Part shown: piece by piece, positions 29,432 through 38,357 of the stretch
Position numbering within the stretch: position 1 is the stretch's first letter
Layout of the letters: each line of letters begins with the position of its first letter
Assembly (NCBI RefSeq): GCF_030651835.1
Contig: NZ_JAUSBX010000045.1
Span: 26,691-90,690, forward strand
Direction: 5' to 3'
Origin: Methylicorpusculum sp.
GTDB taxonomy: Bacteria; Pseudomonadota; Gammaproteobacteria; Methylococcales; Methylomonadaceae
DNA length: 64,000 bases
Made by a program: the position numbers and the translations under genes
Notes under the pieces: generated by a model
What the model saw: only the letters and a program-made list of their open reading frames with translations
Database searches by the model: none
What the model was told of the DNA's origin: nothing

Positions 29432-29955
29432 CCCTTCGCCGTATAACGCTGCTGTGCTTGACGGCCCTATTAACCCTCACTGCTTGCCACAAAAAACCAG
29501 GATTGCAGATCGGTGATCCGATTCCTAGCGTCACTTTGAAAGGTTATGACGGCCATCCTGTAAAACTGCCGGATGACTTTAAAGGCAAAGTCGTACTGGT
29601 CCGGTTCTGGTCTCTTGAATGCGGGTTTTGCGATAAAGCGATGCTGGCTTCGCTTGATCGCCTTTATCAGAAATACAAAGACCAGGGATTTATTCCTGTG
29701 GCCATTAACGAGAGCCGTATCAGAGAAGGTGACGAACGGCTTAAGCCATTCGAGCAGCTGACTTATCCGATGCTGGCCGATGAATATAACTCAGCCGCCA
29801 GACAATTTGGCGTCATTGGCCTGCCCACCACATTCATCTTCGATGAGCAAGGCATTCTGCGCGAAAAGCTCAGCGGTGAAGCGAAATCGGAAGAATTTGA
29901 AAAACTATTTACAACAGTCCTTAATAAAGGAGGCTTTTATGAAAACGCTCATTAA
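29428..29955 (+). CDS. TlpA/ResA-type thioredoxin lipoprotein
   Basis: A 175-residue periplasmic thiol-disulfide protein. A lipoprotein signal ends at the lipobox LTAC (Cys20); the thioredoxin fold has the active site Cys65-Gly-Phe-Cys68 (LECGFCDKA) and the cis-proline in GVIGLPTTFIF. TlpA-like proteins reduce copper-binding thiols of proteins such as ScoI and CoxB, which fits its position between two NosL domains. It overlaps both neighbouring genes, so translation is coupled. Confidence 0.9.
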   Translation: MTLRRITLLCLTALLTLTACHKKPGLQIGDPIPSVTLKGYDGHPVKLPDDFKGKVVLVRFWSLECGFCDKAMLASLDRLYQKYKDQGFIPVAINESRIREGDERLKPFEQLTYPMLADEYNSAARQFGVIGLPTTFIFDEQGILREKLSGEAKSEEFEKLFTTVLNKGGFYENAH

Positions 29956-31396
29956 GATAGCGTTTGTAATGATAGGGTGTCAGCTGTTACTCATGTCAAC
30001 TCAGCTGAATGCTGAAGATAAACATGAACGCGAGAGCTGCCGCGTCTGCGGTATGTGGATAGACGAGTACATCAAGAGCGCCGCGGAACTAACCTATAAA
30101 GACGGACACAAGCAATATACTTGCGGCGTAGCCTGTATGTTACGTGAAATTGATGATGCAGGCGGGCTGTCCGCATTCGAATCGGCTAAAGTTCATGACT
30201 GGGTTTCGGGAGATCTGGTTGATGCTGAAGACGCCACCTACGTGCTTGGCAGTAAAGTCATTCCCGATATGGTGCCCAACTACATCGCGTTTGCCAACCG
30301 TGATGAAGCTGAAGCATTTGCCGCCAAAGAAGGCGGCGATGTCATCGATTTTCATATCGCCTATGAAGATGTCTCGCCGGTGGGAACGACCGCGCCGTTT
30401 CGCTTACGCACAGCCGTCACACCGGGCAAAGGCAATTTCAGTGTCGGCATGGTCTACGGCTACACCCAAAAAGATCGGGTTAAAATTGGCTCGGGCAGCA
30501 GCCAGGAGCCCTACGATTTCATCAAGGGCAACCGGGCACAACCTCGTGCGCCAAGCCAGCTCGAAGCCCATCAACAGGCTTTGACAGCCAACTATTCACC
30601 TACCGATGATCTCGCGCTGTTTATCAATGTGCCCTGGCTGGAAAGAAGAACCAAAACACTCGATCAAGCACAAACACCGGCAGGAGGCATTACCGAATCA
30701 GTGGGCGAAGAAAACGGCATCGGTGACATCACGCTTGAAGGCCGTTATAACTTCTGGCGCAGCACCCGTTGGGACAAGTTTGCCACTGTCTTGCTGGGTA
30801 CGACATTACCAACCGGCCAATTTAGTGCGGATCGTCAGCAGGCGCAAAAAACACCGCCAGCTCAGTTTATTGCCAGGCAAACAGGGGATAATCTTATTTC
30901 GACCAGTCCCGCGCTGCAATTAGGCAAGGACACGGCGACGTTTACCGGCGGCCTACTCTATTCGCAACGCTGGAAAGCACTATGGCTGCATACTACCGCG
31001 CTGTACACGGTCAACCCAGAAAATGACGAAAATTTTGCGTTTGGCGATGTGGCTAATATTGGTCTGGGATTGCACTACACACCCAATTATGACTTGATGC
31101 TGGGTGTGGAGATAGATGCCAGCTATATTGAGAAAAATGAAGATCGAGGGTATAAAATCGGCAACAGCGGCGGTACCGTGACGAATTTGGCCTTTGTCAG
31201 TGACTGGCGGTTTATGAACGCTTTCGGCGGTAATTTCAAATTGCGCGGTTCGGTCGGTTTACCGATCTACGAAGATTTGAATTCCAGAGATATCAATCGT
31301 ATAAACGGACAAACCTTTACCCAGGTTCAACTGGGCGATGGCTTCTTCGGCAATCTGGCTCTCGTCTGGACATTTCGCGCCGCACCTGATTATTGA
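29939..31396 (+). CDS. NosL domain fused to an outer-membrane beta-barrel-like domain
   Basis: A 485-residue exported protein from ATG 29939 (site AAAGGAGG); the longer frame upstream is inside the thioredoxin gene and is rejected. After a signal peptide (IAFVMIGCQLLLMSTQLNAE) comes a NosL domain with ESCRVCGMWIDEY and YTCGVACMLREI, extending to about residue 145. The remaining 340 residues alternate amphipathic strands (FSVGMVYGYTQ, LALFINVPWLERR, KLRGSVGLPIYEDL) and end in aromatic residues (APDY), resembling the family of about 300-residue transporter/MetA-pathway barrels. This fusion would place a copper-binding module at the outer membrane. Confidence 0.8.
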   Translation: MKTLIKIAFVMIGCQLLLMSTQLNAEDKHERESCRVCGMWIDEYIKSAAELTYKDGHKQYTCGVACMLREIDDAGGLSAFESAKVHDWVSGDLVDAEDATYVLGSKVIPDMVPNYIAFANRDEAEAFAAKEGGDVIDFHIAYEDVSPVGTTAPFRLRTAVTPGKGNFSVGMVYGYTQKDRVKIGSGSSQEPYDFIKGNRAQPRAPSQLEAHQQALTANYSPTDDLALFINVPWLERRTKTLDQAQTPAGGITESVGEENGIGDITLEGRYNFWRSTRWDKFATVLLGTTLPTGQFSADRQQAQKTPPAQFIARQTGDNLISTSPALQLGKDTATFTGGLLYSQRWKALWLHTTALYTVNPENDENFAFGDVANIGLGLHYTPNYDLMLGVEIDASYIEKNEDRGYKIGNSGGTVTNLAFVSDWRFMNAFGGNFKLRGSVGLPIYEDLNSRDINRINGQTFTQVQLGDGFFGNLALVWTFRAAPDY

Positions 31397-31476
31397 TTTT
31401 TTTTGCCCGGCAGCTGGGGTGTTTGTTACCTCTCCGGCTGCCTGTAAAACACCGCACCATTCCCTGAAAGTAGCCA

Positions 31477-31935
31477 ATGAATAGCCCCACCCCTAAGCGT
31501 TCAGTCTTATTATTCCTTTACTGCCTGCTAATGTGGCTTGCAGGTTCTGCTTATGCTGCTGATTCCGAGGATCTTTTGCCCCCCGATGAAGCTTTTGAAT
31601 TTAAAGCCGAATTAAAAAATCAGGACCTGCTTATCCTGTCCTGGGCCATTGCCGATGGCCACTATCTTTATCGTCATAAATTAAAATTCGTCTCGCTCAC
31701 ACCGGGTTTGAAAGCGGGCGAACCTTTATTCCCTTCCGGAATAACACATCATGACGAATTTTCCGGCACCATGGAAATTTACCGGGATCGTCTGCAACTC
31801 AGACTTCCTCTGCTTCATGATGCCGTCAAAGTCGACGATCCGGTTGTGGAAATCACGTTCCAAGGCTGCGCTGATAAAGGTGTCTGCTATATGCCTATCC
31901 TTAAAACCATTAGTTTCGGATTAAATCCTCTTTAA
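31477..31935 (+). CDS. Stand-alone DsbD N-terminal (alpha) domain protein
   Basis: A 152-residue periplasmic protein: signal peptide (VLLFLYCLLMWLAGSAYA) and a single immunoglobulin-like domain equal to the N-terminal domain of DsbD. The redox cysteine pair is in FQGCADKGVCYMP, and the cap-loop segment (HDEFSGTMEIYRD) is present. In DsbD this domain hands electrons to periplasmic partners; here the membrane and thioredoxin parts are missing, so it must be reduced by another protein, possibly the TlpA-like gene or the membrane proteins nearby. Probably in the same operon, 80 bases downstream. Confidence 0.85.
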   Translation: MNSPTPKRSVLLFLYCLLMWLAGSAYAADSEDLLPPDEAFEFKAELKNQDLLILSWAIADGHYLYRHKLKFVSLTPGLKAGEPLFPSGITHHDEFSGTMEIYRDRLQLRLPLLHDAVKVDDPVVEITFQGCADKGVCYMPILKTISFGLNPL

Positions 31936-32081
31936 CCTGTCGATCAAGCTACGTTGAACCACTCAACCGGTAAAATTTCTGCGGCTTGTTTTTAAGTTTA
32001 ATGGTCCTTATCAACAGATAGTTTTTTATGTATGGGTAAATTTGCGATAATGCCCGGTTTTATCTGGAGAGAACAACGCGT

Positions 32082-33005
32082 ATGTGGTTTAAAAATATTG
32101 CACTCTATCGCCTCACGGAAGATTTCGGCTTATCGTCCGATGAATTTGAAGAAAAGTTACAACAAATGCCATTTCGGCCTTGCTCTGCCCAGCAAGAGAT
32201 GAGTTTCGGCTGGACGCCGCCCTTAGGACGGCACGCCGAACAATTGGTCCATTCCGCCAATGGCTTTATGATTTTTTGTGCAAAAATTGAAGAAAAAGTC
32301 CTGCCTGCTGCCGTCATCAATGAACTGGTTGCCGAAAAAATAATGGAAGCCGAAGACGAACAAGGCCGTAAGTTATCAAAAAAGGAACGCACCGCCATCA
32401 AAGATGAAATTTGTTTTGAGCTGTTACCCAAAGCATTTTCATTTTCTCGCAGAATTTACGCCTACATCGATCCTAAAAATCGCTGGTTGATTGTCGACAG
32501 TGCGTCCACAAAAAAAGCCGAAGATGTCTTAAGTCAATTGCGCAAATGCCTGGGTTCGTTACCTGCTGTACCCCCACTTACGCAGCAAAAGCCGACCGCG
32601 GTCATGACCGAATGGTTAACGTCCAATGACTTGCCTGGCGACATTGTGATTGAAGATGAATGCGAATTACGGTCACCTAAAGAAGAAGGCGGCACCATCC
32701 GCTGCAAACGCCATGACCTGACCCTGCCCGAGATTAAGAACCATCTGGAAACAGGCAAACAAGTCATAAAATTAGCGGTGAGTTGGGAAGATCGTTTGTC
32801 CTTTGTCGTGGATGAAAATCTGTCGATCAAGCGTTTACGGTATCTGGATTTAATTCAGGATCAACTGTCCGAAACGGATGCGCAGACAGATGCCGAGCAT
32901 TTTGATGCCAGTTTTTCAATCATGTCTTTGGAACTTGCGCGCTTTATCCCCCGTCTCATGGAATTATTCGGTGGAGAACTTCAAAATGGCCAGCAAGCGA
33001 ATTAA
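32082..33005 (+). CDS. rdgC: Recombination-associated protein RdgC
   Basis: A 307-residue nucleoid-associated DNA-binding protein that forms a ring around double-stranded DNA and restrains RecA. The start MWFKNIALYRLTEDF, the block GWTPPLG and the segment FSFSRRIYAYIDPKNRWLIVD are diagnostic, and the length matches the family. GGAGAGAA precedes the ATG. It overlaps the next gene by 20 bases. Confidence 0.95.
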   Translation: MWFKNIALYRLTEDFGLSSDEFEEKLQQMPFRPCSAQQEMSFGWTPPLGRHAEQLVHSANGFMIFCAKIEEKVLPAAVINELVAEKIMEAEDEQGRKLSKKERTAIKDEICFELLPKAFSFSRRIYAYIDPKNRWLIVDSASTKKAEDVLSQLRKCLGSLPAVPPLTQQKPTAVMTEWLTSNDLPGDIVIEDECELRSPKEEGGTIRCKRHDLTLPEIKNHLETGKQVIKLAVSWEDRLSFVVDENLSIKRLRYLDLIQDQLSETDAQTDAEHFDASFSIMSLELARFIPRLMELFGGELQNGQQAN

Positions 33006-33960
33006 TTTCTTTTTAATCGTTTTATCGTTGATTGCCCCGCAGGCGATAGTCGCGGCGGATTTTCGCTTACCTGAAAATCCGGGCGATAGCTTAATTGGCG
33101 ACAAGATGAGCAGCGGACAAAGTCACCCGGACGAGCATTTCTATACGACTGCAAAAGAAGAGGACACCCTGCTGGATATCGCCCGTCAGTTTAATCTGGG
33201 TCAAACCGAGATCATACTGGCTAATCCGACGGTGGACCGGTGGTTACCTAAAGAAGGTACCCGGGTCAGAATACCGAATGCCCGACTTTTACCCAACGCG
33301 CCCCGCAAGGGCGTGGTGATTAACCTGCCGGAATATCGGATGTATTATTATTCCGGTGACGGCAGTAATACGGTAACGACGCATCCTATTAGTATCGGCC
33401 GTCTGGATTGGAAAACCCCGTTAGGCAAAACGAGGATTGCAACTAAAACGCGCAACCCGACCTGGACGCCACCCGAGTCCATCAAACGGGAACATGCTGA
33501 ACGCGGAGATTTCCTGCCTAATGTCGTGCCGGCAGGACCCGACAATCCTCTGGGTCTCTATGCCATGCGACTGGGTGTTCCGGGTTATCTGATACACAGT
33601 ACCAATAAACCGTTTGGCGTCGGGATGAGCGTGACACATGGCTGTATCCGCATGTATCCGGAAGATATTGAAAAACTGTTTCCCCGGGTTTCAGTCGGGA
33701 CTGATGTTTATATTGTCAACCAGCCCATCAAGGTGGGTTGGTATAAAAACACGCTCTATGTTGAAATCCATCAGACGCTGACAGACGAACCGGCACCTTA
33801 CAAAACCAAGCTTGAGCAGGCGCTCGATTTGATTATTAAAGCCAATAATCAGGAACTGCCGGTTATTAACGGCGCGGCGTTGAAAGGTGCACTTGAGAGA
33901 AGGGACGGCAGACCGGTTGCAATCTACACCCGACTCCAAGATCTAACAGCCTCACAATAA
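32986..33960 (+). CDS. L,D-transpeptidase (ErfK/YbiS/YcfS/YnhG family)
   Basis: A 324-residue periplasmic enzyme. The start at 32986 gives a signal peptide (FFLIVLSLIAPQAIVAADF); the longer frame is inside rdgC. A LysM-like segment (TLLDIARQFNLGQTEIILAN) precedes the YkuD catalytic domain with the motif SVTHGCIRMYPED (catalytic Cys, His). It links Lpp-type lipoproteins or forms 3-3 cross-links in peptidoglycan; the choice between these cannot be made from sequence. The long C-terminal region matches the enteric subfamily. Confidence 0.92.
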   Translation: MASKRINFFLIVLSLIAPQAIVAADFRLPENPGDSLIGDKMSSGQSHPDEHFYTTAKEEDTLLDIARQFNLGQTEIILANPTVDRWLPKEGTRVRIPNARLLPNAPRKGVVINLPEYRMYYYSGDGSNTVTTHPISIGRLDWKTPLGKTRIATKTRNPTWTPPESIKREHAERGDFLPNVVPAGPDNPLGLYAMRLGVPGYLIHSTNKPFGVGMSVTHGCIRMYPEDIEKLFPRVSVGTDVYIVNQPIKVGWYKNTLYVEIHQTLTDEPAPYKTKLEQALDLIIKANNQELPVINGAALKGALERRDGRPVAIYTRLQDLTASQ

Positions 33961-34022
33961 ACGGCAATTGATCAAAATACGGTTAGGGATCGGTTAAATT
34001 GACGTTTGTTTTGAACGACTGA

Positions 34023-35351
34023 TTAAAGATAATTGAACAACGATAATCGCTGCACCTGGGAAAATGCTTGTTGAGCTGCTTGCAGCGACATTTGCTGCAA
34101 GTTAAACCGACTGATGGCTTCTGCGTAATCCAAATCTTGTGTGGCTGATAACGTGGACCTTGTATCAATAATAAATTTATCGTTTTGAGATTCCTGATCA
34201 TCCAGTGCCCGCAGCCTTGCGCCTACGCTGGTTCTGGCTTGTAACAAACTGTCTAAAGCCGAATCAAGGTCAGTCAATACATTACCCAGATTGGCGTTAT
34301 AGACTTCTTCGGTGCTGAATCTCCTGATTTCCGGTTTATTAAGGCGCAAATCATCTTCATTAAGGAAAACATTATCGGCGGCATTGCTTTGCCCTTCTTC
34401 AAAACCGGCATTATCGAGGAAAAAAACGTTAGCATTTTGGATTTTTATTGTTGAGTTAATTCCGGTTGTCAACGAAACAAATTCAACCTTGTTTCCGTTG
34501 GTCCTAGCCTGCATACTATTTTTCATCCCTTGAGTTTCGATTTGACTGTTTATTTCAGTGACCAACGCATCCAAATTAGTAAATTCAGCAGTCAGAGCGA
34601 TTGAGGCTGTACCGCCATCACTGACCAGATCAAACGAAGAACCTCCTGCCAAACCATAACGCAAAAACCGGTCACCGGTAATCGTCGCCTGTTGCGGTTT
34701 GAAGTCACCCGCCAAACTATCGGATAGAGCCTGTAAGGTATTAAAAATACTGCGTTTCCCATCTTCATTTTTATAGCGACTGACAGACGCAATATTTTCA
34801 AATACATTGGAGCCTAAATCGCCGTCGGCGACTTGTCTTTCCGGACCAATAGGTAATGCACGCTGATGAACGCCACCCTGATAGACGTATTTTCCGGTAT
34901 CAGGATCCATTACATAAGTCGGTTCATTGGATAAATCACCGGAAAAAATAAATTCGCCATTGGCGTTTTTGGTATTGGCCAATCCGGCCAGTTCCTGGAT
35001 CAGCTGATCCACTTCCTGCTTAATGGCAAGCCGGTCACTGGCATTCAACGTACCGTTCAAAGCCTGAACAGTGAGTTCCTTGACACGAATGATCACATTT
35101 TCGGAAGATTCCAGTGCCGACTCTTCAATATTCAAGCGACCTCGGGTAGCAAAAATATTGGCCTGATATTGACTGGTTTTTTCTATCGACTTTTCCAGAT
35201 CCAACACCCTGGCCGCCGCCGAGGGATCGTCCGACGGAGACAACTGTTTAAGCCCGCTGGACAATTGCATCTGGGTTTTTGACATTTTGGCCTGTTGCGC
35301 CTGCATCGCGTTAACGCCAAGCTGTTGCGCCCATGCGGTTGATATTCTCAT
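34023..35351 (-). CDS. flgL: Flagellar hook-filament junction protein FlgL
   Basis: A 442-residue structural protein joining the hook to the filament. N-terminal (MRISTAWAQQLGVNAMQAQ, LSSGLKQLSPSDDP) and C-terminal (LDYAEAISRFNLQQMSLQAA) helices are flagellin-like. It is longer than enteric FlgL (about 317 residues) because of an enlarged middle domain. It is the second gene of flgKL, 10 bases after flgK. Confidence 0.95.
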   Translation of the reverse strand: MRISTAWAQQLGVNAMQAQQAKMSKTQMQLSSGLKQLSPSDDPSAAARVLDLEKSIEKTSQYQANIFATRGRLNIEESALESSENVIIRVKELTVQALNGTLNASDRLAIKQEVDQLIQELAGLANTKNANGEFIFSGDLSNEPTYVMDPDTGKYVYQGGVHQRALPIGPERQVADGDLGSNVFENIASVSRYKNEDGKRSIFNTLQALSDSLAGDFKPQQATITGDRFLRYGLAGGSSFDLVSDGGTASIALTAEFTNLDALVTEINSQIETQGMKNSMQARTNGNKVEFVSLTTGINSTIKIQNANVFFLDNAGFEEGQSNAADNVFLNEDDLRLNKPEIRRFSTEEVYNANLGNVLTDLDSALDSLLQARTSVGARLRALDDQESQNDKFIIDTRSTLSATQDLDYAEAISRFNLQQMSLQAAQQAFSQVQRLSLFNYL

Positions 35352-35361
35352 AATTCCCTCC

Positions 35362-37128
35362 TTATCTTAAAGCGCCGATTAACGTATCAAACATACTATT
35401 CGCCGTTGAAATCACTTGTGCAGCAGCCTGATAAGACTGCTGAAAAATAACCAAATTAGCCGCTTCTTCATCCAGATTGACACCTGTCAGATTTTCTTTT
35501 GCTTCTTGCGCGCGGGTCAGTAAGGTTTTCTGAGCGGTTGCACTTAACTCACCTGACCGTGTCAACGAACCCACACCCGCAACCAACTGGCTGTAAGCAT
35601 TATGAAAAGAGGCTTTACCTCCCAACAGCCCCATCTTGCTTTCCAATTGCGCCATGAGCAAGGCATTACGGTTATCACCCGGCATGGGGCCTTTTATGAT
35701 GATGGCATTGCCTGAACTATCGAATACCGGCTTGCCGGTAACCGGATCGACCTCAACATTGGTAGCCGCTGCTATTTGGCGCGGATCACCAATGTTCACT
35801 CCAATCTTCTTGGCGGCTTGGTAGGTAGGACGCGTCAAAAATCGGTCACCTGCAACAGCGCTGCCTGCGCTGGTGTCAATACTGATCTCAAAACCGGCGA
35901 AGGTCAGATTTGAAACATTAGGATCAATACTGGAAACAACAGCTGTTAAAGAAAATACCTGATTATCACGAAGCCGCGTCAAGGTATAATCGGAACCGCC
36001 GACAAATTCCAGCCTGAAGTCACTGAAATCAAGATGTTGAGCCGCATCCGGTGTAACATTGAGATCCTGAAATCGCGCAGTAACCACTGCATTACCGGTA
36101 TTGGCCAGATTTGCCGTCACCGGCACTTCATCTCCTTTAAAACTGAATAAGGCTTCGCCTTGTCTACCGTCAAGATCAAATCCGCTTTTTTGCAGGGCAT
36201 TCATTTCCATTGCCAATCCGGCCGCAATCTGGCCCAGTTTTTGTTGTGCGGGATCGAGAATTTCATCCCGAAAACGTAAGCTTCCGGCTAATTTTCCACC
36301 GGAAATTTGATTACTGATATCCGATGTTCCCGATGCAGATTCGTAACCGATTCTCAAGAAAGTAGGATCGTATTCATCATTGATGGTAGTTAGCTTTGAT
36401 GAGACACCATCCAACACCAACGGCATTCCTTTCCCGATAAAGATGCTGGTCATACCGTTTTCTTGCGGGACGACCGCCACACTGATCAGCTCGGCCAGTT
36501 TGGTCAATAAGCGCTCTCGCTCATCCAATAAATCATTGGGGAGTTGTTTCCCGGAAGCGCGTCCTACGTCGGCGGCGATGCGGTTATTCAAATCGGCCAA
36601 AGCGGTTCCCAACGCATTAATCTCGTTGAGATGAACTTTGATATCGGTATTGACTTGTGAGCCCAGTTCTTCGAACCGTGCGCTCATGGTATTAAAACGC
36701 TGCCTCAGCAAGTCAGCTTCAGACAACATTACCTGGCGCGCCGGAATGGAGGACGGATCATCCGCCACTTCATTCACCGTGTTAAAAAAACTCTTGATCG
36801 CAGGAGCGATACCCACACTGTTGTCGGCTAACAGGCCGTCAACTTGAACAGATAGCCGGTAAAACTGTTCCGCTTCCCCTGAAGCGGTAGAGCTGGTTCT
36901 AAGTTGGCTGCTGATAAACTGGTCATAACTGCGAGTGATATTACTGACCTTGACGCCTTGCCCCAGATAACCACTTCCCTCGAAAATTGCCGGTTTTGTC
37001 GACAACTCTGTCCGTTGGCGGCTGTATCCTTCTGTATTGACATTGGCAATATTGTGACTGGTAGTTTCCAGCGAGCGCTGAAAGGCCAAGAGCCCCGAAG
37101 TTGCAATACCTAAAATTCCGCCCGCCAT
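35362..37128 (-). CDS. flgK: Flagellar hook-associated protein FlgK
   Basis: A 588-residue junction protein. The start contains the rod/hook signature (GLLAFQRSLETTSHNIANVNTEGYSRQ in overlapping parts), and the end the matching coiled helix (NLVIFQQSYQAAAQVISTANSMFDTLI). Length is the norm for the family. It is expressed from its own sigma-54 promoter at 37164-37177 rather than from the flgB operon. Confidence 0.96.
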   Translation of the reverse strand: MAGGILGIATSGLLAFQRSLETTSHNIANVNTEGYSRQRTELSTKPAIFEGSGYLGQGVKVSNITRSYDQFISSQLRTSSTASGEAEQFYRLSVQVDGLLADNSVGIAPAIKSFFNTVNEVADDPSSIPARQVMLSEADLLRQRFNTMSARFEELGSQVNTDIKVHLNEINALGTALADLNNRIAADVGRASGKQLPNDLLDERERLLTKLAELISVAVVPQENGMTSIFIGKGMPLVLDGVSSKLTTINDEYDPTFLRIGYESASGTSDISNQISGGKLAGSLRFRDEILDPAQQKLGQIAAGLAMEMNALQKSGFDLDGRQGEALFSFKGDEVPVTANLANTGNAVVTARFQDLNVTPDAAQHLDFSDFRLEFVGGSDYTLTRLRDNQVFSLTAVVSSIDPNVSNLTFAGFEISIDTSAGSAVAGDRFLTRPTYQAAKKIGVNIGDPRQIAAATNVEVDPVTGKPVFDSSGNAIIIKGPMPGDNRNALLMAQLESKMGLLGGKASFHNAYSQLVAGVGSLTRSGELSATAQKTLLTRAQEAKENLTGVNLDEEAANLVIFQQSYQAAAQVISTANSMFDTLIGALR

Positions 37129-37161
37129 AATTTTGTCCTGTTAAGCTTTCTATAACGAATA

Positions 37162-37179
37162 AAGCAAATCAAGTGCCAA
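37162..37179 (-). promoter_or_regulatory. Sigma-54 promoter of flgKL
   Basis: The minus strand reads TTGGCACTTGATTTGCTT, an exact match to the RpoN consensus with GG at -24 and GC at -12 separated by 10 bases. Transcription would begin about 25 bases before the flgK ATG at 37128. No FleQ site can be assigned by eye. Confidence 0.88.
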
Positions 37180-37343
37180 AAAAACAGAAACCCAAGGAAA
37201 AATAACTGCAGCAAACGAGGTGAGATTTTTTGTCCCTTCTGCAGGCGCGCAAACCAGCACACAGTGAGCTATGTAACTGTTTACGGCAAGGTGAAAATGG
37301 TCAGCTAGATCTGTCAGTCTTGGAGGTTATAAAATTTGCGTTC

Positions 37344-38345
37344 TCAATTCATGGCCAGTTTCTGGCCGGAGCCAACCCCGGACAGACTGTCGCCATGGTA
37401 GATTCTCATGACTTTATCAGCGTAATGAGGGTCAGTTGCATATCCGGCTTTTTGCAGCTCCAGCATATAGCGCTGAGGATTTTCTGCATGTTTGAGTGCT
37501 TGAGCATAACGCGGATTGTTTTTAAGCAACCGCACATAATCATCGAAACTATCCTGATAGGACTCATAGGCTCGAAATCCTGACATTTTCTTTTGAGGTA
37601 TGCCGTTTTCGAACTCCAGTGAGGAAACATTTGTCCGTTTTCCTTGCCACTGGCTGCCTGCCTTGATATTGAATAAGTTATGACTACTGGAGCCGTCCTT
37701 GCTCTTGATTACTGATCGTCCCCAACCGGTCTCCAAAGCGGCCTGTGCCAGCAGTACTTTTGGCTCTATACCCAATTCTTCAGCTGCTTTTTGAGCATAA
37801 GCGTGCAACTGACTGACAAATTGTTTCGATGAAGTTAGCGGCATATTTTTGCCGGGTTTAAGCGATGAGTTTTCCCACATTTTTTCCACTTCCTTACCGG
37901 AAAAAAGTTCACTATCCGGTAGCGGTTCGCTTTTTGTAGTGCCTAAGGCGTGTTTGACCCTGTTAACAGGAATACTGCGAACCGGATTATTCAGATAATC
38001 ATCCAGCTCTGTCTTTTCATTTTCTTTACTCTCCTCCCCTTGCCCTTGCTGTTTACTCAATTGCTTGGAGATGACATCAGCTAAACCGACGCCCTGCTCC
38101 CCTGACAAATGTACGGACAGTTGCTGGTCATACATATCCTGAAAAAACTTGCCTTGATCACTGTCAAAAATGCCATCGGCCAGTTTCGCCTCACGCATAC
38201 TCTTGATAACCATATTAACGAACAGCGATTCAAACTGTTTGGCGGTTTCCTTTATCGCTTCCGGTGTTTCTTTCCGTGCTTCATTTTTTAATTGGGCTAG
38301 ACCGTTAAAATCGGTATAGGCCGGACTTTGGGTTGCATTTAACAC
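37344..38345 (-). CDS. flgJ: Flagellar rod-cap protein and peptidoglycan hydrolase FlgJ
   Basis: A 333-residue two-domain protein. Residues 1-115 form the rod-capping domain (ETAKQFESLFVNMVIKSMR, DMYDQQLSVHLSG). Residues about 175-320 form the glucosaminidase domain with the catalytic Glu in LLAQAALETGWGRSVI and the block HNLFNIKAGSQW. It locally opens peptidoglycan for rod passage. Last gene of the flgB-J operon, 12 bases after flgI. Confidence 0.95.
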   Translation of the reverse strand: MLNATQSPAYTDFNGLAQLKNEARKETPEAIKETAKQFESLFVNMVIKSMREAKLADGIFDSDQGKFFQDMYDQQLSVHLSGEQGVGLADVISKQLSKQQGQGEESKENEKTELDDYLNNPVRSIPVNRVKHALGTTKSEPLPDSELFSGKEVEKMWENSSLKPGKNMPLTSSKQFVSQLHAYAQKAAEELGIEPKVLLAQAALETGWGRSVIKSKDGSSSHNLFNIKAGSQWQGKRTNVSSLEFENGIPQKKMSGFRAYESYQDSFDDYVRLLKNNPRYAQALKHAENPQRYMLELQKAGYATDPHYADKVMRIYHGDSLSGVGSGQKLAMN

Positions 38346-38357
38346 GATAACCTCCGA

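Noticed and set aside
30144..30923. Alternative-frame ORFs inside the NosL-barrel gene
   Set aside because: They are shadows; the main frame has a signal peptide, NosL motifs and a strong ribosome binding site.
25692..31935. Complete nitrous-oxide reductase (nos) cluster
   Set aside because: NosL domains are present, but there is no nosZ, nosR or nosD and the ABC permease is FtsX/MacB-like, not NosY-like.
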